Shown here piece by piece: positions 17,766-26,018 of a stretch of 64,000 nucleotides of DNA (positions within the stretch are counted from its first letter, which is position 1; each line of letters opens with the position of its first letter). A program made the position numbers and the translations under genes. Under the pieces are notes generated by a model. The model did not search any database, had not been told where the DNA came from, and saw nothing but the letters and a program-made list of their open reading frames with translations. Source of the stretch: Actinopolyspora mzabensis (GTDB lineage: Bacteria; Actinomycetota; Actinomycetes; Mycobacteriales; Pseudonocardiaceae). Location of the stretch: positions 372,001 to 436,000 of the forward strand of contig NZ_FNFM01000004.1 in NCBI RefSeq assembly GCF_900101095.1, in the 5' to 3' direction.

Positions 17766-19286
17766 TCAGCTCGAGGTCGTGGTCTTGCTCTCGGGCTCCG
17801 CCTTCGGTTCCTGCTCCGCGGGAGCGGAACTGGAGAGGGGCTTTTCCGGCAGTATCAGTGCGACGATGACTCCGATCGCCATCACCGGCGTCAGCATCAG
17901 GAAGATGTCGCCGAAGGCGGAGGCGATCTCGGTACGGGCCGCGGTGGCTGCGGCACCGCTTTCCATGCCGTGCGCGAGTTCGGACAGTTGGGGACCGGTA
18001 CGTGCCGTCAGCAGTCCCCCCAGGATTCCGATGGCCAGTGTGGAGCCGATCTGGCGGAAGAAGGTGCTCGCCGCCGTGGCGGAACCGAGGTCGGACTTAC
18101 CGACGGCGTTTTGCAGTACGAGCACGGCAGGCTGCATGGTCAGTCCCATCCCCACGCCCATCAGTATCAGTGCCGCGGTGAACACTGCGGCGGGGGTGTT
18201 GATGTCGAGGGTTGCGAGCAGGACGGAGCCGGCCGTGGTGGCCAGGGTGCCGAGCAGTATGAACGGGCGGTAGCGTCCGAACCAGGTGATGAGCGAGCCG
18301 CCGAGCAGGTTGCTGACCAGCACGGCCGCTGTCAGTGGGAGCAGTTGCGCACCGGACATCGCCGCCGACTGGTTTTGCACCGTCTGGGCATACATTGGTG
18401 CGTAAGTGACGACGGTGAGCATGGTGGCCCCTGCGAGGAAGGAGAGCGTGATCGCACCCGCGATGGTGGGGGAGCGCAACACTCGCAGCGGCAGGATCGG
18501 ATCACTGTGACGGTTTTGCCAGGGCAGGTATGCCATCACGGCGGTACCGGCGATGATCAGTAGTACGATCCTGGATGAACCGGAAGCCAGCGCCGAGTCC
18601 TGACTCAGCGCCAACAGCAGCGCCGCACTGGCCGCTGCCAGCAGAGTCGCGCCGACGAGGTCGAGGCGGCGAGACCGCTGCACCGGAGCAACGGAACTCA
18701 GGTGGCGCATCACCAGTACCAGCGCCGGTAACGCCAGCGGCAGGTTGATCCAGAAAGCCGCACGCCACCCCAGGGTTGCCGTGAACACGCCGCCCACCAG
18801 CGGTCCGACGATGTTGGCGCCTGCCAGTATCGCCCCCTGCCGTCCGTGGAAGCGTCCGCGTATCTCCACGGGGAACAGTTCCCCGACGATCGTCGGGGTC
18901 AGCGCCATCAGACCTCCGGTGCCGATTCCCTGCAAGGCCCGGGCGGTGAGCATGACCGGCATGTTGGGCGCCACGGCCACAGCCACGGATCCGACGAGGA
19001 AAACGGTCGTGGCCAGCACGTACAGTCGCCTCTTACCGGTCAGGTCGGCCGCCTTGCCCCACAGCGGAACGGACACCGCCGTGGTCAGCAGGTAGGAGGT
19101 CACCACCCATGTCAGCAGGGAAGCGCCCCCCAGGTCGGCCAGGATCGAGGGTAGGACCGTGGCCACGACCGTGCTGTCGATCCCGGCGAGGAAAACCACC
19201 ACCATCATCCCGGAGAACGCGGCCACCGCGCCCCGCGGCGGGGCGGGCAGGGCTTCCTGCCCATCCCCTGTGCTCGTCGCTCTCAT
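17766..19286 (-). CDS. EmrB/QacA-type MFS drug exporter (14 spans)
   Basis: 506 residues from the ATG at 19286 with cgaggaggggtcgaagc upstream. About 14 membrane spans, motif C-like segments and the opening VVVFLAGIDSTVVATVLPSI with SLLTWVVTSYLLTTAV identify the proton-driven DHA2 group. The gene is divergent from a TetR regulator across two near-identical repeats. The landomycin pair lanJ/lanK has the same arrangement, with the pump giving self-resistance and the TetR protein releasing it when product accumulates. The same role is inferred here. The C-terminus is Glu/Lys-rich and soluble. Confidence 0.92.
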   Translation of the reverse strand: MRATSTGDGQEALPAPPRGAVAAFSGMMVVVFLAGIDSTVVATVLPSILADLGGASLLTWVVTSYLLTTAVSVPLWGKAADLTGKRRLYVLATTVFLVGSVAVAVAPNMPVMLTARALQGIGTGGLMALTPTIVGELFPVEIRGRFHGRQGAILAGANIVGPLVGGVFTATLGWRAAFWINLPLALPALVLVMRHLSSVAPVQRSRRLDLVGATLLAAASAALLLALSQDSALASGSSRIVLLIIAGTAVMAYLPWQNRHSDPILPLRVLRSPTIAGAITLSFLAGATMLTVVTYAPMYAQTVQNQSAAMSGAQLLPLTAAVLVSNLLGGSLITWFGRYRPFILLGTLATTAGSVLLATLDINTPAAVFTAALILMGVGMGLTMQPAVLVLQNAVGKSDLGSATAASTFFRQIGSTLAIGILGGLLTARTGPQLSELAHGMESGAAATAARTEIASAFGDIFLMLTPVMAIGVIVALILPEKPLSSSAPAEQEPKAEPESKTTTSS

Positions 19287-19316
19287 GCTTCGACCCCTCC
19301 TCGTAACGTGACCACT

Positions 19317-19376
19317 TATGCAACAGTTGTGTACTATAAACGAGCCGAGGAAAGTATGCAACAGTATTGTTCTATA
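19317..19376. promoter_or_regulatory. two 22-bp direct repeats, candidate TetR operators
   Basis: Repeat 1 at 19317-19338 and repeat 2 at 19355-19376 both begin tatgcaacagt and end ctata; they differ only in the six central bases (tgtgta versus attgtt). Each contains an AACA-n4-TGT dyad. Start-to-start spacing is 38 bp. They fill the promoter region between the MFS and TetR genes, and repeat 2 ends just before the ribosome-binding site of the TetR gene. Repression of both genes is the obvious inference. Confidence 0.7.
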
Positions 19377-19389
19377 GGCGGGAGGACGT

Positions 19390-19995
19390 GTGAACCGAAG
19401 TGATCCACGCGCCATCCGCACCCGTAATCGGGTGCTCGAGGCGACCGTGAACCTGCTGGCCGAACGTGGAGTCGAGTCCACGACGATGGATGCCGTCGCT
19501 GCAGCGGCGGGTGTCTCGCGCAGTACGCTGTACCGGCACTGGCCGGAGCGAGTCCCGTTGCTCGTCGACGCTATCGAGCACCTGGGCGCTCGACTGCGGC
19601 GTGAGGACTCCGAGGATCTCCCGGAGGACGAGTCCTTCGACGAGAAGGTGCAACGCCTGATCGGATCGCTGGGGGCGGGCCTGAGGTCCTCCGAGTGGGG
19701 GCCGATCGCCGGTAGCCTGGCCGTGGCCGCCGAATACGATCAAACCCTGGCTGCGGCTTATCGGGATTACATCGCCATCCGGAGACAGAGCGTGGTCGAC
19801 CTGCTCACCGAAGCACAGCAGGAGGGTGAGCTACCGGAATCGCTCGACCTGGAGTGGGCGGTCAGCCTCCTGGCCGGTCCGCTGTACTACCACCGGCTCG
19901 TCCTGCACCAGCCACTTCGTGAGGAGCAGGTCACCGAACACGTGCGCCGAACGCTGACCCTGATCCGTTCGAGCGAAGCGGCCACCATGTGCTGA
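19390..19995 (+). CDS. TetR-family repressor of the divergent exporter
   Basis: 201 residues from a GTG right after ggaggacgt. The N-terminal helix-turn-helix reads VLEATVNLLAERGVESTTMD then VAAAAGVSRSTLYRHWPER. The C-terminal ligand domain is helical, of the TetR_C type found near drug pumps (ESFDEKVQRLIGSLGAGL). It should bind the repeats at 19317-19376 and respond to an angucycline or its intermediate, by analogy with LanK and PgaY. It marks the downstream edge of the polyketide cluster region. Confidence 0.9.
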   Translation: MNRSDPRAIRTRNRVLEATVNLLAERGVESTTMDAVAAAAGVSRSTLYRHWPERVPLLVDAIEHLGARLRREDSEDLPEDESFDEKVQRLIGSLGAGLRSSEWGPIAGSLAVAAEYDQTLAAAYRDYIAIRRQSVVDLLTEAQQEGELPESLDLEWAVSLLAGPLYYHRLVLHQPLREEQVTEHVRRTLTLIRSSEAATMC

Positions 19996-20212
19996 GGCCT
20001 TCTGCGAGCGCGGCCGGAGGCCTCGGCCGACCACACCGCCCGGGTTTCCGATCGCCTCTCCCCGCGCCGTCCCCGCGGCAACGGAAGACGGATGGTTCCC
20101 GCGCTGTGCCCGGGAACCGGTGTGCTCGGTTATCGGGGCGCAGCCGGCACGCCGAAACGTGTTCCGGTCGAACGTGTTCGTTCGGGACTCGTCCTCCGAT
20201 GGGCTCACGAGC

Positions 20213-20269
20213 CCCGGTACTGCTCGTCACGAGACCGCCCGTCGCGCGCCCGTGACGAGCAGTACCGGG
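20213..20269. terminator. 19-bp perfect hairpin
   Basis: Left arm 20213-20231 (cccggtactgctcgtcacg) is matched exactly by 20251-20269 across a 19-nt loop. It lies 218 bp after the TetR stop and 182 bp beyond the small - strand gene's stop, so it may end transcripts from both sides. No T-tract follows. The rest of 19996-20450 contains nothing that looks like a gene. Confidence 0.5.
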
Positions 20270-20450
20270 TTCGAGCGGGACGGCCGAAATATCACGCCCC
20301 CTCGGTTCGCACGCCACTGATTCGTCGGCGGTTCATCGCTGAAACGTGACCGCGTCGGCTCTTTTCCCGCATGCCCGCAAAGCACGGAAGAACTCACGAT
20401 CGGGTTGTCGGAGGAATGCGCGTCGATGCGGCAGAACTGTGATGCCGCAC

Positions 20451-20594
20451 TCAGTCGTAACCGCGAATCACGTTCGGTTCGTCGGCCTCGGGATGTTCCG
20501 GTGGAAACCACGGGGAAGCGTTGAACTCGGGCTCCCCCGTGTCCGTGGCGACGGGAGCGCAATGCTGTTCGACCTGCTGAATGGATGTTTCCAC
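20451..20594 (-). CDS. 47-residue small protein, unknown
   Basis: The GTG at 20594 follows gaggaggtaatc, an almost perfect ribosome-binding site, which is the main reason to believe this gene. The product starts METSIQQVEQHCAPVATD and ends EPNVIRGYD; it is acidic, Pro-rich, with one Cys and no membrane segment. I do not recognise it. It lies 220 bp beyond the end of the long polyketide operon, after a hairpin, in the same direction. It could be a peptide precursor, a small regulator, or a leftover. No maturation enzyme for a peptide product is visible nearby. Confidence 0.45.
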   Translation of the reverse strand: METSIQQVEQHCAPVATDTGEPEFNASPWFPPEHPEADEPNVIRGYD

Positions 20595-20770
20595 GATTAC
20601 CTCCTCGAGTGGTTGCCCGTCTCGACGAAGTCGTCGAACCGGAGCGCCGGTTCGACGAGAGCGACGGAGAGTGGAACCGATGATTCACCGAGGGCGCATG
20701 ACGCAGGGATCGCTCTGCTCCTGCTCGGCGAAGCAGCGCACTGTCCGCCGAGTCCCTGCGCCGGTCCGGA

Positions 20771-20804
20771 GCTGCCGGGATCCGGTGCTACGGCTCCCGG
20801 CAGC
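20771..20804 (-). terminator. hairpin at the end of the polyketide operon
   Basis: gctgccggga (20771-20780) pairs perfectly with tcccggcagc (20795-20804), 10 bp in all. It begins 10 bp after the stop of the gene remnant at 20815. It is the first strong hairpin after the run of tightly spaced minus-strand genes. Confidence 0.6.
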
Positions 20805-20814
20805 CGGGCTGTGG

Positions 20815-21051
20815 TCACTTCACGGCCCTCGTGAACACCACTTCTCGGCAGCGGAGAAAATCCCGCCGGATGTACTCCATGATGATCGGCATGGCCAACG
20901 GTCGCAGCCGCGACGCGCCGAGGTACCGCCGGCCGTGCTTCAGCGGGTCGTCTCCGCACGTCCGTGTCGAGGTGTCCGTGCCGTAAGACGGTCCGAGGGT
21001 GCGCAGTGGTGTGCAACCGCTCTGGTGCGTAGCACCAGCGGCACCACCTGA
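20815..21051 (-). pseudogene. C-terminal gene remnant downstream of the methyltransferase
   Basis: After the methyltransferase stop (21052-21054) the same frame stays open to a TGA at 20815-20817. From about 20940 the codons have the high GC3 of real genes and the peptide reads DPLKHGRRYLGASRLRPLAM then EYIRRDFLRCREVVF. No start with a ribosome-binding site precedes it. It looks like the tail of a lost gene; I cannot name the family with confidence. A read-through extension of the methyltransferase is less likely. Confidence 0.4.
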
Positions 21052-21840
21052 CTAGCGGCTGCGCCGTTCCGACGCGGGCCGTTGGCCCCATGCGGAGAAC
21101 TGCAGCGTCGTCACGTCGCGTGCTTCGGGGCGATCGAGTCCGGCCAGGAACGCCTCGATGTCCTCAGCCGCGACCAGGCCGTTGTCCACCAGTGGTTGCC
21201 CCTGCAGTTCCATGCGGGCTCGCATCAACTCGTTCTCCTCACGACCCTGGCCCGGCCCGAGCGGACGCACAGTGACATCAACCGATTCCAGCCCGACCCT
21301 TGAGAGCGTCGCGGGTAGCCTGCGTGCTTGACGCCAGTCGACACCGCCCGCCATGGCGGCCTTGATGTAACCGTCGATGACCCTGCTGCCCACCGGAGTG
21401 GTCGCATCCTCGCTGGGCATGAAGTAGAAGTCCTCGGCAACCAGCCAACCGCCGGGCGACAGCCAATCCGCCGCACGGGTGAGGAGATCCACCGGGTCGT
21501 CCAACTCCGACAGCACGGCACGGATCAGCACGAGTTCGAACGACTCGGAGGCGAACTCCGCGGTGGTGATGTCGGCCTCCCGCACCGTCAGATTGGATGC
21601 TCCGGAAGTCTCCAACCGACTGGTGTCGACGTCCATGGCGAGCACCGACCCGCGTGGGGTTCGCTCTGCCAGCCAGCGGGACATGGAACCGAGCCCGGCA
21701 CCCACGTCGAGGCAACGCCAGTCCGACCCGATCGGCAGGTTCTCGATGATCCGCCGGGTGGGCGGGTCGTAATTTCGCTCCCACAACTTCCCGATTATCG
21801 TTCCGGAGTCCTGTTCCGGATGGGTCGCTCGATTGGTCAT
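21052..21840 (-). CDS. class I SAM-dependent methyltransferase
   Basis: 262 residues. SAM-binding motif I is CLDVGAGLGSMSRWLAE at about 43-59, then the acidic ribose-binding residue in VLAMDVDTSRL, and motif IV-V region FELVLIRAVLSELDDP with WLSPGGWLVAEDFYF. This is a free-standing small-molecule methyltransferase. As the last intact gene of the long operon, 31 bp after the ferredoxin gene, it probably O- or C-methylates the polyketide. The exact position is unknown. Confidence 0.88.
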   Translation of the reverse strand: MTNRATHPEQDSGTIIGKLWERNYDPPTRRIIENLPIGSDWRCLDVGAGLGSMSRWLAERTPRGSVLAMDVDTSRLETSGASNLTVREADITTAEFASESFELVLIRAVLSELDDPVDLLTRAADWLSPGGWLVAEDFYFMPSEDATTPVGSRVIDGYIKAAMAGGVDWRQARRLPATLSRVGLESVDVTVRPLGPGQGREENELMRARMELQGQPLVDNGLVAAEDIEAFLAGLDRPEARDVTTLQFSAWGQRPASERRSR

Positions 21841-21871
21841 GAAAAACTCCTCCGTCTGATCGTGCTGTCGG

Positions 21872-22084
21872 TCAGTCCTGTTCGGAGACGGTCACGCTTA
21901 TAGCCCCCGTGGGGCAACAATCCGCGATGTCCTGCAGCAATAGGACTTTTTCCTCGTTCGTGATGTTTCGCTGCGAATTCTCCGAGTATCCTTCCTCGTC
22001 GATTCTGAAGAGTTCCGGTCCCATCGCCTCGCACAGTCCGGCACCTTGGCAGAGACTCCGGTCGACTCGAGCGGTTGCACGCAT
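21872..22084 (-). CDS. P450-type small ferredoxin
   Basis: 70 residues. Cys12, Cys18 and Cys57 (in CCPTGAI; Cys56 is extra) give the C-x5-C...C-P pattern of the [3Fe-4S] or [4Fe-4S] ferredoxins that accompany actinomycete P450s. The start at 22084 is 14 bp from the P450 stop, so they are co-translated. It should pass electrons from a general ferredoxin reductase to the P450. No reductase gene is in the window. Confidence 0.93.
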   Translation of the reverse strand: MRATARVDRSLCQGAGLCEAMGPELFRIDEEGYSENSQRNITNEEKVLLLQDIADCCPTGAISVTVSEQD

Positions 22085-22098
22085 GGTTTTCCCTCCCG

Positions 22099-23334
22099 TC
22101 AGGGACGAACTGGGATCCCGGTGGAAACCGGAAGTCGAACCAGCCGTCGCATGGCCCAGTTCTCGATGTAGCCGACCTCCTCTCGTGGGATGTCACGGGC
22201 GAGATCCGGAAACCGCCGGAACAGGGCGGGTATGGCGATCTCGCCCTCCAACCGGGCCAGTGCCGCCCCCAGGCAGTTGTGCAGCCCGTGCCCGAAGCCG
22301 ACGTGGCGCGACTCGTTGCGGGTGATGTCCAACCGGTCCGGTGCGGTGAACCGGTCGGGGTCCCGGTTCGCCGACAGCAGTACCGCGATAACCGGTGCTC
22401 CCGCGGGCAGGACGGTTCCCGCCAGCTCCAGCTCCTCGGTCGTCACGCGGAACAGCGCGGTGCTGAGCGCTCCCTCGTAGCGCAGTAGCTCCTCGACCGC
22501 CGAGCTGGTGTACTCCGGCGAGGAGAGCATCAATCCGCACTGTTCCGGATGGTCCAGCAGCGCGAGTACGGCATTGCCCACGAACGCACGTACCGTGTCG
22601 CTCCCGGCCATGATCATCGCGGCTACCATGGCGACCAGTTCCTCGTGGTCCAGCCGGTCACCGTCCTCGCTGGCGTGCACCAGTGCCGAGGTCAGGTCAT
22701 CACCGGGCTCGCGACGTTTATCGGCGACGAGCTCCTCGGCGTACTCGCAGATCCGCCTGAATCCTTCGGGAACCTGATCCATGAGCCCCGGGTCGGACGG
22801 AAACGCCTGGCCGATGGCCTCGACCAGTTCACGGTGCCGTTCGATGCGGAATCCGAGGATCTCGCCCAGCACATCGGACGAGACGACACCGGCGTAATCG
22901 TCCATCACGTCGAAGGAACCACGCCGCGCGCAATCGTCCAGGGTGTTCTCGACAATGCGCTGAACGGTGTCCCGCCAATGAGCGATACGACGGGTTGTGA
23001 AGGTACTCATGGCCAGCCGCCGCAACCGGGTGTGCGCAGGCGGATCCACCACTGTGATCGCTCGTTCCAGCACGCTGCCGGAACCGCTGACCAGCCCGGC
23101 TTCGCGGAACTCGGCGTTTCCCCACGTCCCGCCCTCGGAGCTGAACCGTGGGTCCGCCAGCACCGTTCTCACGTCGTCGTAGCGTGTAACCATCCAGGTG
23201 CGGACGTTGCCCACCGGAAAATCGAACTCGTGCACCGGAGAGTTGGTGCGCAGCCACTCGAAAGTGGGGTAGGGGTTCTGGTAGTAATCCTTGGTGAACA
23301 ACTCGGCTGGTGGGAAATGTTCGATCGGCGTCAT
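22099..23334 (-). CDS. cytochrome P450
   Basis: 411 residues, normal for bacterial class I P450s. The heme loop FGHGLHNCLG places the thiolate ligand at about Cys354. The I-helix oxygen-binding segment is AMIMAGSDTVRAF, and the K-helix ExxR lies in AVEELLRYEG. The N-terminal part has PVHEFDFPVGNVRTWMVTRY. It is soluble. With the adjacent ferredoxin it probably hydroxylates, epoxidises or couples an angucycline intermediate. P450s are not part of the minimal angucycline set, so this is a tailoring step specific to this cluster. Confidence 0.94.
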   Translation of the reverse strand: MTPIEHFPPAELFTKDYYQNPYPTFEWLRTNSPVHEFDFPVGNVRTWMVTRYDDVRTVLADPRFSSEGGTWGNAEFREAGLVSGSGSVLERAITVVDPPAHTRLRRLAMSTFTTRRIAHWRDTVQRIVENTLDDCARRGSFDVMDDYAGVVSSDVLGEILGFRIERHRELVEAIGQAFPSDPGLMDQVPEGFRRICEYAEELVADKRREPGDDLTSALVHASEDGDRLDHEELVAMVAAMIMAGSDTVRAFVGNAVLALLDHPEQCGLMLSSPEYTSSAVEELLRYEGALSTALFRVTTEELELAGTVLPAGAPVIAVLLSANRDPDRFTAPDRLDITRNESRHVGFGHGLHNCLGAALARLEGEIAIPALFRRFPDLARDIPREEVGYIENWAMRRLVRLPVSTGIPVRP

Positions 23335-23423
23335 ATTTGTTCCACTCTTTCGCGTCTCGTGATGAGTTCGTCAGCGATCGCGTCCGATTGCGCTCGGACC
23401 GACGTTGCTGAGGTTGGATTTCG

Positions 23424-24290
23424 CTATTTTCGTGCGAAAGCGACGGTGCGCCGCACCAAGCACTCTTCCGCGAAGGAGATTGCACGGAGGTGGTAAGAGC
23501 GAGCCGCCCATCCCAGACTGATGTTGTGGCCCGCGTTCGGCTGCCGCTCCACCTTGACGGTGGTGGAGCGGAACAGCTCTTCCAGGGCGGTCGTGGACTC
23601 GTCCCCGTGGAGCCACCATTTCTCCTGCTCGGCGAATGTGAGGCGCACCGGAACACGTATCCTCGCCGCTATGGTCGGAAAGATGTCGGGCCAGCGCTTC
23701 GCCACGTCGATCTCACGGCAGGGGACCGGTGTCACTATCGACTCGCTGTGGCGGAAGGTACCGGGTGGGTAGAATCCGAGTTTGCCCCAGTTCAGCCACC
23801 AGCGTCTTCTGTCGTGCAGGTCGGAGATTTCATCGGGACTCACCGCGTACTGGTGTCCGCATCCCGAGACATCGACACCGAGCAGCTCTTGCTCACCACC
23901 GTTTCCGGCCACTGTGAGCACGAGCTTTCCTCCGAAGGAGTGTCCCAGCAGGAACAGACCGGCTCCGCTGGAATAACGGTCGGTGAAGTCCTTCAAACCA
24001 GCGCGTAGCGTGGCTGCCTGTTCGTCCAGTTCCTGCCCCCGCGGTAGGCGGTGAGCCGATGAGCCGTACCCCGGGCGGTCGAGCGCGAGTACAGTCCACC
24101 CCAACCTCGTTCCGGTTTCCAGAAGTGATTGCCCGGGGTACGAGTGACCGTGGAAGTACCCTGCCCGCATCCCCGCACCGTGCAGTGCGACCACGACCCC
24201 CCGGGGTTCCGTGTGAGTGGGCTCGGCCAACAAGCCGGACAGCGGAACTCCCGCCGCGTCCAGGGTGATCTCGTCGGTGGATTCGTTCAT
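23424..24290 (-). CDS. alpha/beta hydrolase
   Basis: 288 residues from the ATG at 24290, which follows caggagaacacag. Typical order: oxyanion region VVVALHGAGMRAGYFHG, nucleophile elbow GHSFGGKLVLTV (Ser), and catalytic His in NAGHNISLGW near the C-terminus. A lid-like insertion holds an aromatic-rich stretch (RRRWWLNWGKLGFYPPG). It could open a lactone or ester made by one of the oxygenases in the same operon, or release a product. Ring-cleaving oxygenation followed by hydrolysis would fit the flanking genes (inference). Confidence 0.85.
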   Translation of the reverse strand: MNESTDEITLDAAGVPLSGLLAEPTHTEPRGVVVALHGAGMRAGYFHGHSYPGQSLLETGTRLGWTVLALDRPGYGSSAHRLPRGQELDEQAATLRAGLKDFTDRYSSGAGLFLLGHSFGGKLVLTVAGNGGEQELLGVDVSGCGHQYAVSPDEISDLHDRRRWWLNWGKLGFYPPGTFRHSESIVTPVPCREIDVAKRWPDIFPTIAARIRVPVRLTFAEQEKWWLHGDESTTALEELFRSTTVKVERQPNAGHNISLGWAARSYHLRAISFAEECLVRRTVAFARK

Positions 24291-24354
24291 CTGTGTTCTC
24301 CTGCGGCGCTCCGACAGGGTGGGTATTCCCGGCTGGCGGCTCACCGGCTCTCGA

Positions 24355-25038
24355 TCACGCCGGTTCTCGATCTCCCTTTTTCCGTCCGGATATCCTTCGG
24401 AAGACCGTGCACCACAGGAATTTCGGTTCGGACACCTCGAGCGCGGCGATGTCCGGTTGCCCGGCCGCGTTTCGCGGATCCGCCAGGTAGGCGTCGCACG
24501 CCTCGTCGTCGACCCAGCCCGGGTAGTTGATGTACGTCTCGCCGTCGACGCTGATGTACGGCGTGGCACCGACGAAGCCGGGGAAGTGACGCTTCCACTC
24601 CCCGCTGCGCACCAATAAATCGGCGAGCGCATTCGCGTTGTCGTGTCCGCCGACTTGCCGTGTCGCCAGTACCACTATTCCGGGTTCCTTGTCCGAATCC
24701 GGACCGTGGATACCCGGCGCGGGAACTCCGCTGAAGCTCTCGGCTGAAACGACGCCGGGACGGTCCGCCAACGTACGGAGTTTCTCGGCCTCCGGGGATT
24801 CCAGGATGATTCGCCGGTGGTCGGCAGCACCGGACCATCCGGTCAGGATAACCACTGTTGTGTCGTCCGTACTGATGTGTACGAGTGCGGAGCGGAAACC
24901 TTCTGAATCGCTGATCGAGTCGCGGACTTCTCTCGCGGCTGTTTCGGCGAGCTCCCGGCCGGTTTCGGGATCGGTTGTCCGCAAGGTGCAGAAGGTGACG
25001 TATTCCGAGTTCGTTTCCGAGGTGCTCGTCGTGCTCAT
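24355..25038 (-). CDS. tandem ABM-domain oxygenase
   Basis: 227 residues from the ATG at 25038 after ggaggcgatg (an ATG 3 nt upstream is equally possible). Two ferredoxin-like antibiotic-biosynthesis-monooxygenase folds follow each other: about 8-95 (YVTFCTLRTTDPETGREL ... VVILTGWSGAADHRRI) and about 115-205 (GIVVLATRQVGGHDNAN ... YINYPGWVDDEACDAYL). Small ABM proteins such as ActVA-Orf6 and SnoaB are cofactor-free anthrone oxygenases. The larger GilOII/JadG/AlpJ group, as I recall it, uses this fold to cleave ring B of angucyclines. That makes ring opening or contraction a reasonable hypothesis here. Confidence 0.8.
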   Translation of the reverse strand: MSTTSTSETNSEYVTFCTLRTTDPETGRELAETAAREVRDSISDSEGFRSALVHISTDDTTVVILTGWSGAADHRRIILESPEAEKLRTLADRPGVVSAESFSGVPAPGIHGPDSDKEPGIVVLATRQVGGHDNANALADLLVRSGEWKRHFPGFVGATPYISVDGETYINYPGWVDDEACDAYLADPRNAAGQPDIAALEVSEPKFLWCTVFRRISGRKKGDREPA

Positions 25039-25059
25039 CATCGCCTCCAAACCGCTCGC

Positions 25060-25926
25060 TCAGCGGAACAGGTCGGAGTTCTCCTCCGACCACTGCCGAA
25101 ACGTGCGCGCAGGCCTTTCGAGGACCTCCTCGACGGTCGAAGTGACCCTCTCGGGCTCCTTGGTCAGTATCGCGAAGTACTCCAGCGCGCCCTCGGCGTA
25201 CGCGGCGGGCCAGCCGCTTTCGATCATATTCGTGCTGGCCGACTCGTGGGGAACATCGACCCATCGCGCTTCTCGTCCGCTCACCTCGGAGATGATCCGC
25301 AACTGTTCGATCTGACTCAGTGCCTCGGGGCCGGTTACGACGTACCGCTGTCCGGAGTGGCCTTCCTCGGTCAGCGCCCGAACCGCGACAGCTGCCAGGT
25401 CAGCCTCGTGGATCGGGCTACGAGTGGCGTTGCCGTAAGGAGAACGAACCACTCCCTCCGATCGGATCTGATGTGCCCAGCCGGTCCCGGCATTGCAGCA
25501 GAAGCCGGTAGTGCGGAGGAAGGTCCACTCCATCCCGAGGCGCTCGATCTCCCGTTCGACGAAAGCATGGCAGCGGTTGTCCACCGTTTCGATTCCGTTT
25601 TGCACACCGATCGAGGAGACGAAAACCACTTTCTCGGTGTGTTGCTTAATGCGCTTGAGCACGTCCGGGACAGTTTCCACGTCCAGGGTGAAGAAAGGCC
25701 ACATCAGGAACACGCTCGTTGCTCCTTCCAGGCAGCGATCCAGCGAATCGGGATCGCTCAGATCGCCGTGAAACACCTCCACGCCCTCTTCGAGCCTGTT
25801 GATTTTCGGGTCGTCAGGCAGTGTCAGGGCTCGCGTTTCGACGCCCTTTTCGAGAAGCTGTGAAACTGCGTGAGGTCCAACGTTTCCGGTTGCCCCGATG
25901 ACAACCACTTTCTGTTTTTCCGTCAT
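25060..25926 (-). CDS. NmrA-like NAD(P)-binding oxidoreductase
   Basis: 288 residues from the ATG at 25926; the longer frame upstream overlaps the epsilon-subunit gene out of phase. The Rossmann motif VVVIGATGNVGPHAVSQLLE opens the protein and VVFVSSIGVQNG follows at about 100. There is no YxxxK catalytic pair of classical SDRs, as in the NmrA/quinone-reductase group. Close relatives in aromatic clusters reduce quinones or shifted ketones, possibly after hydroxylation. It lies between AccE and the ABM oxygenase within the operon. Confidence 0.85.
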   Translation of the reverse strand: MTEKQKVVVIGATGNVGPHAVSQLLEKGVETRALTLPDDPKINRLEEGVEVFHGDLSDPDSLDRCLEGATSVFLMWPFFTLDVETVPDVLKRIKQHTEKVVFVSSIGVQNGIETVDNRCHAFVEREIERLGMEWTFLRTTGFCCNAGTGWAHQIRSEGVVRSPYGNATRSPIHEADLAAVAVRALTEEGHSGQRYVVTGPEALSQIEQLRIISEVSGREARWVDVPHESASTNMIESGWPAAYAEGALEYFAILTKEPERVTSTVEEVLERPARTFRQWSEENSDLFR

Positions 25927-26018
25927 GGTGTTGTCCAATCTTTTCGAGTTTGTTCCCGTGCTGGTTCGAGGTTTCGGCTGGAAAGTTTCGGAGTTTGCGG
26001 ACAATTCGTCAAGGGTTG

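Noticed and set aside
20346-20834. 162-codon + strand frame in the TetR-methyltransferase gap
   Set aside because: There is no ribosome-binding site, weak GC3 bias, and it conflicts with the small - strand gene and the terminator hairpin.
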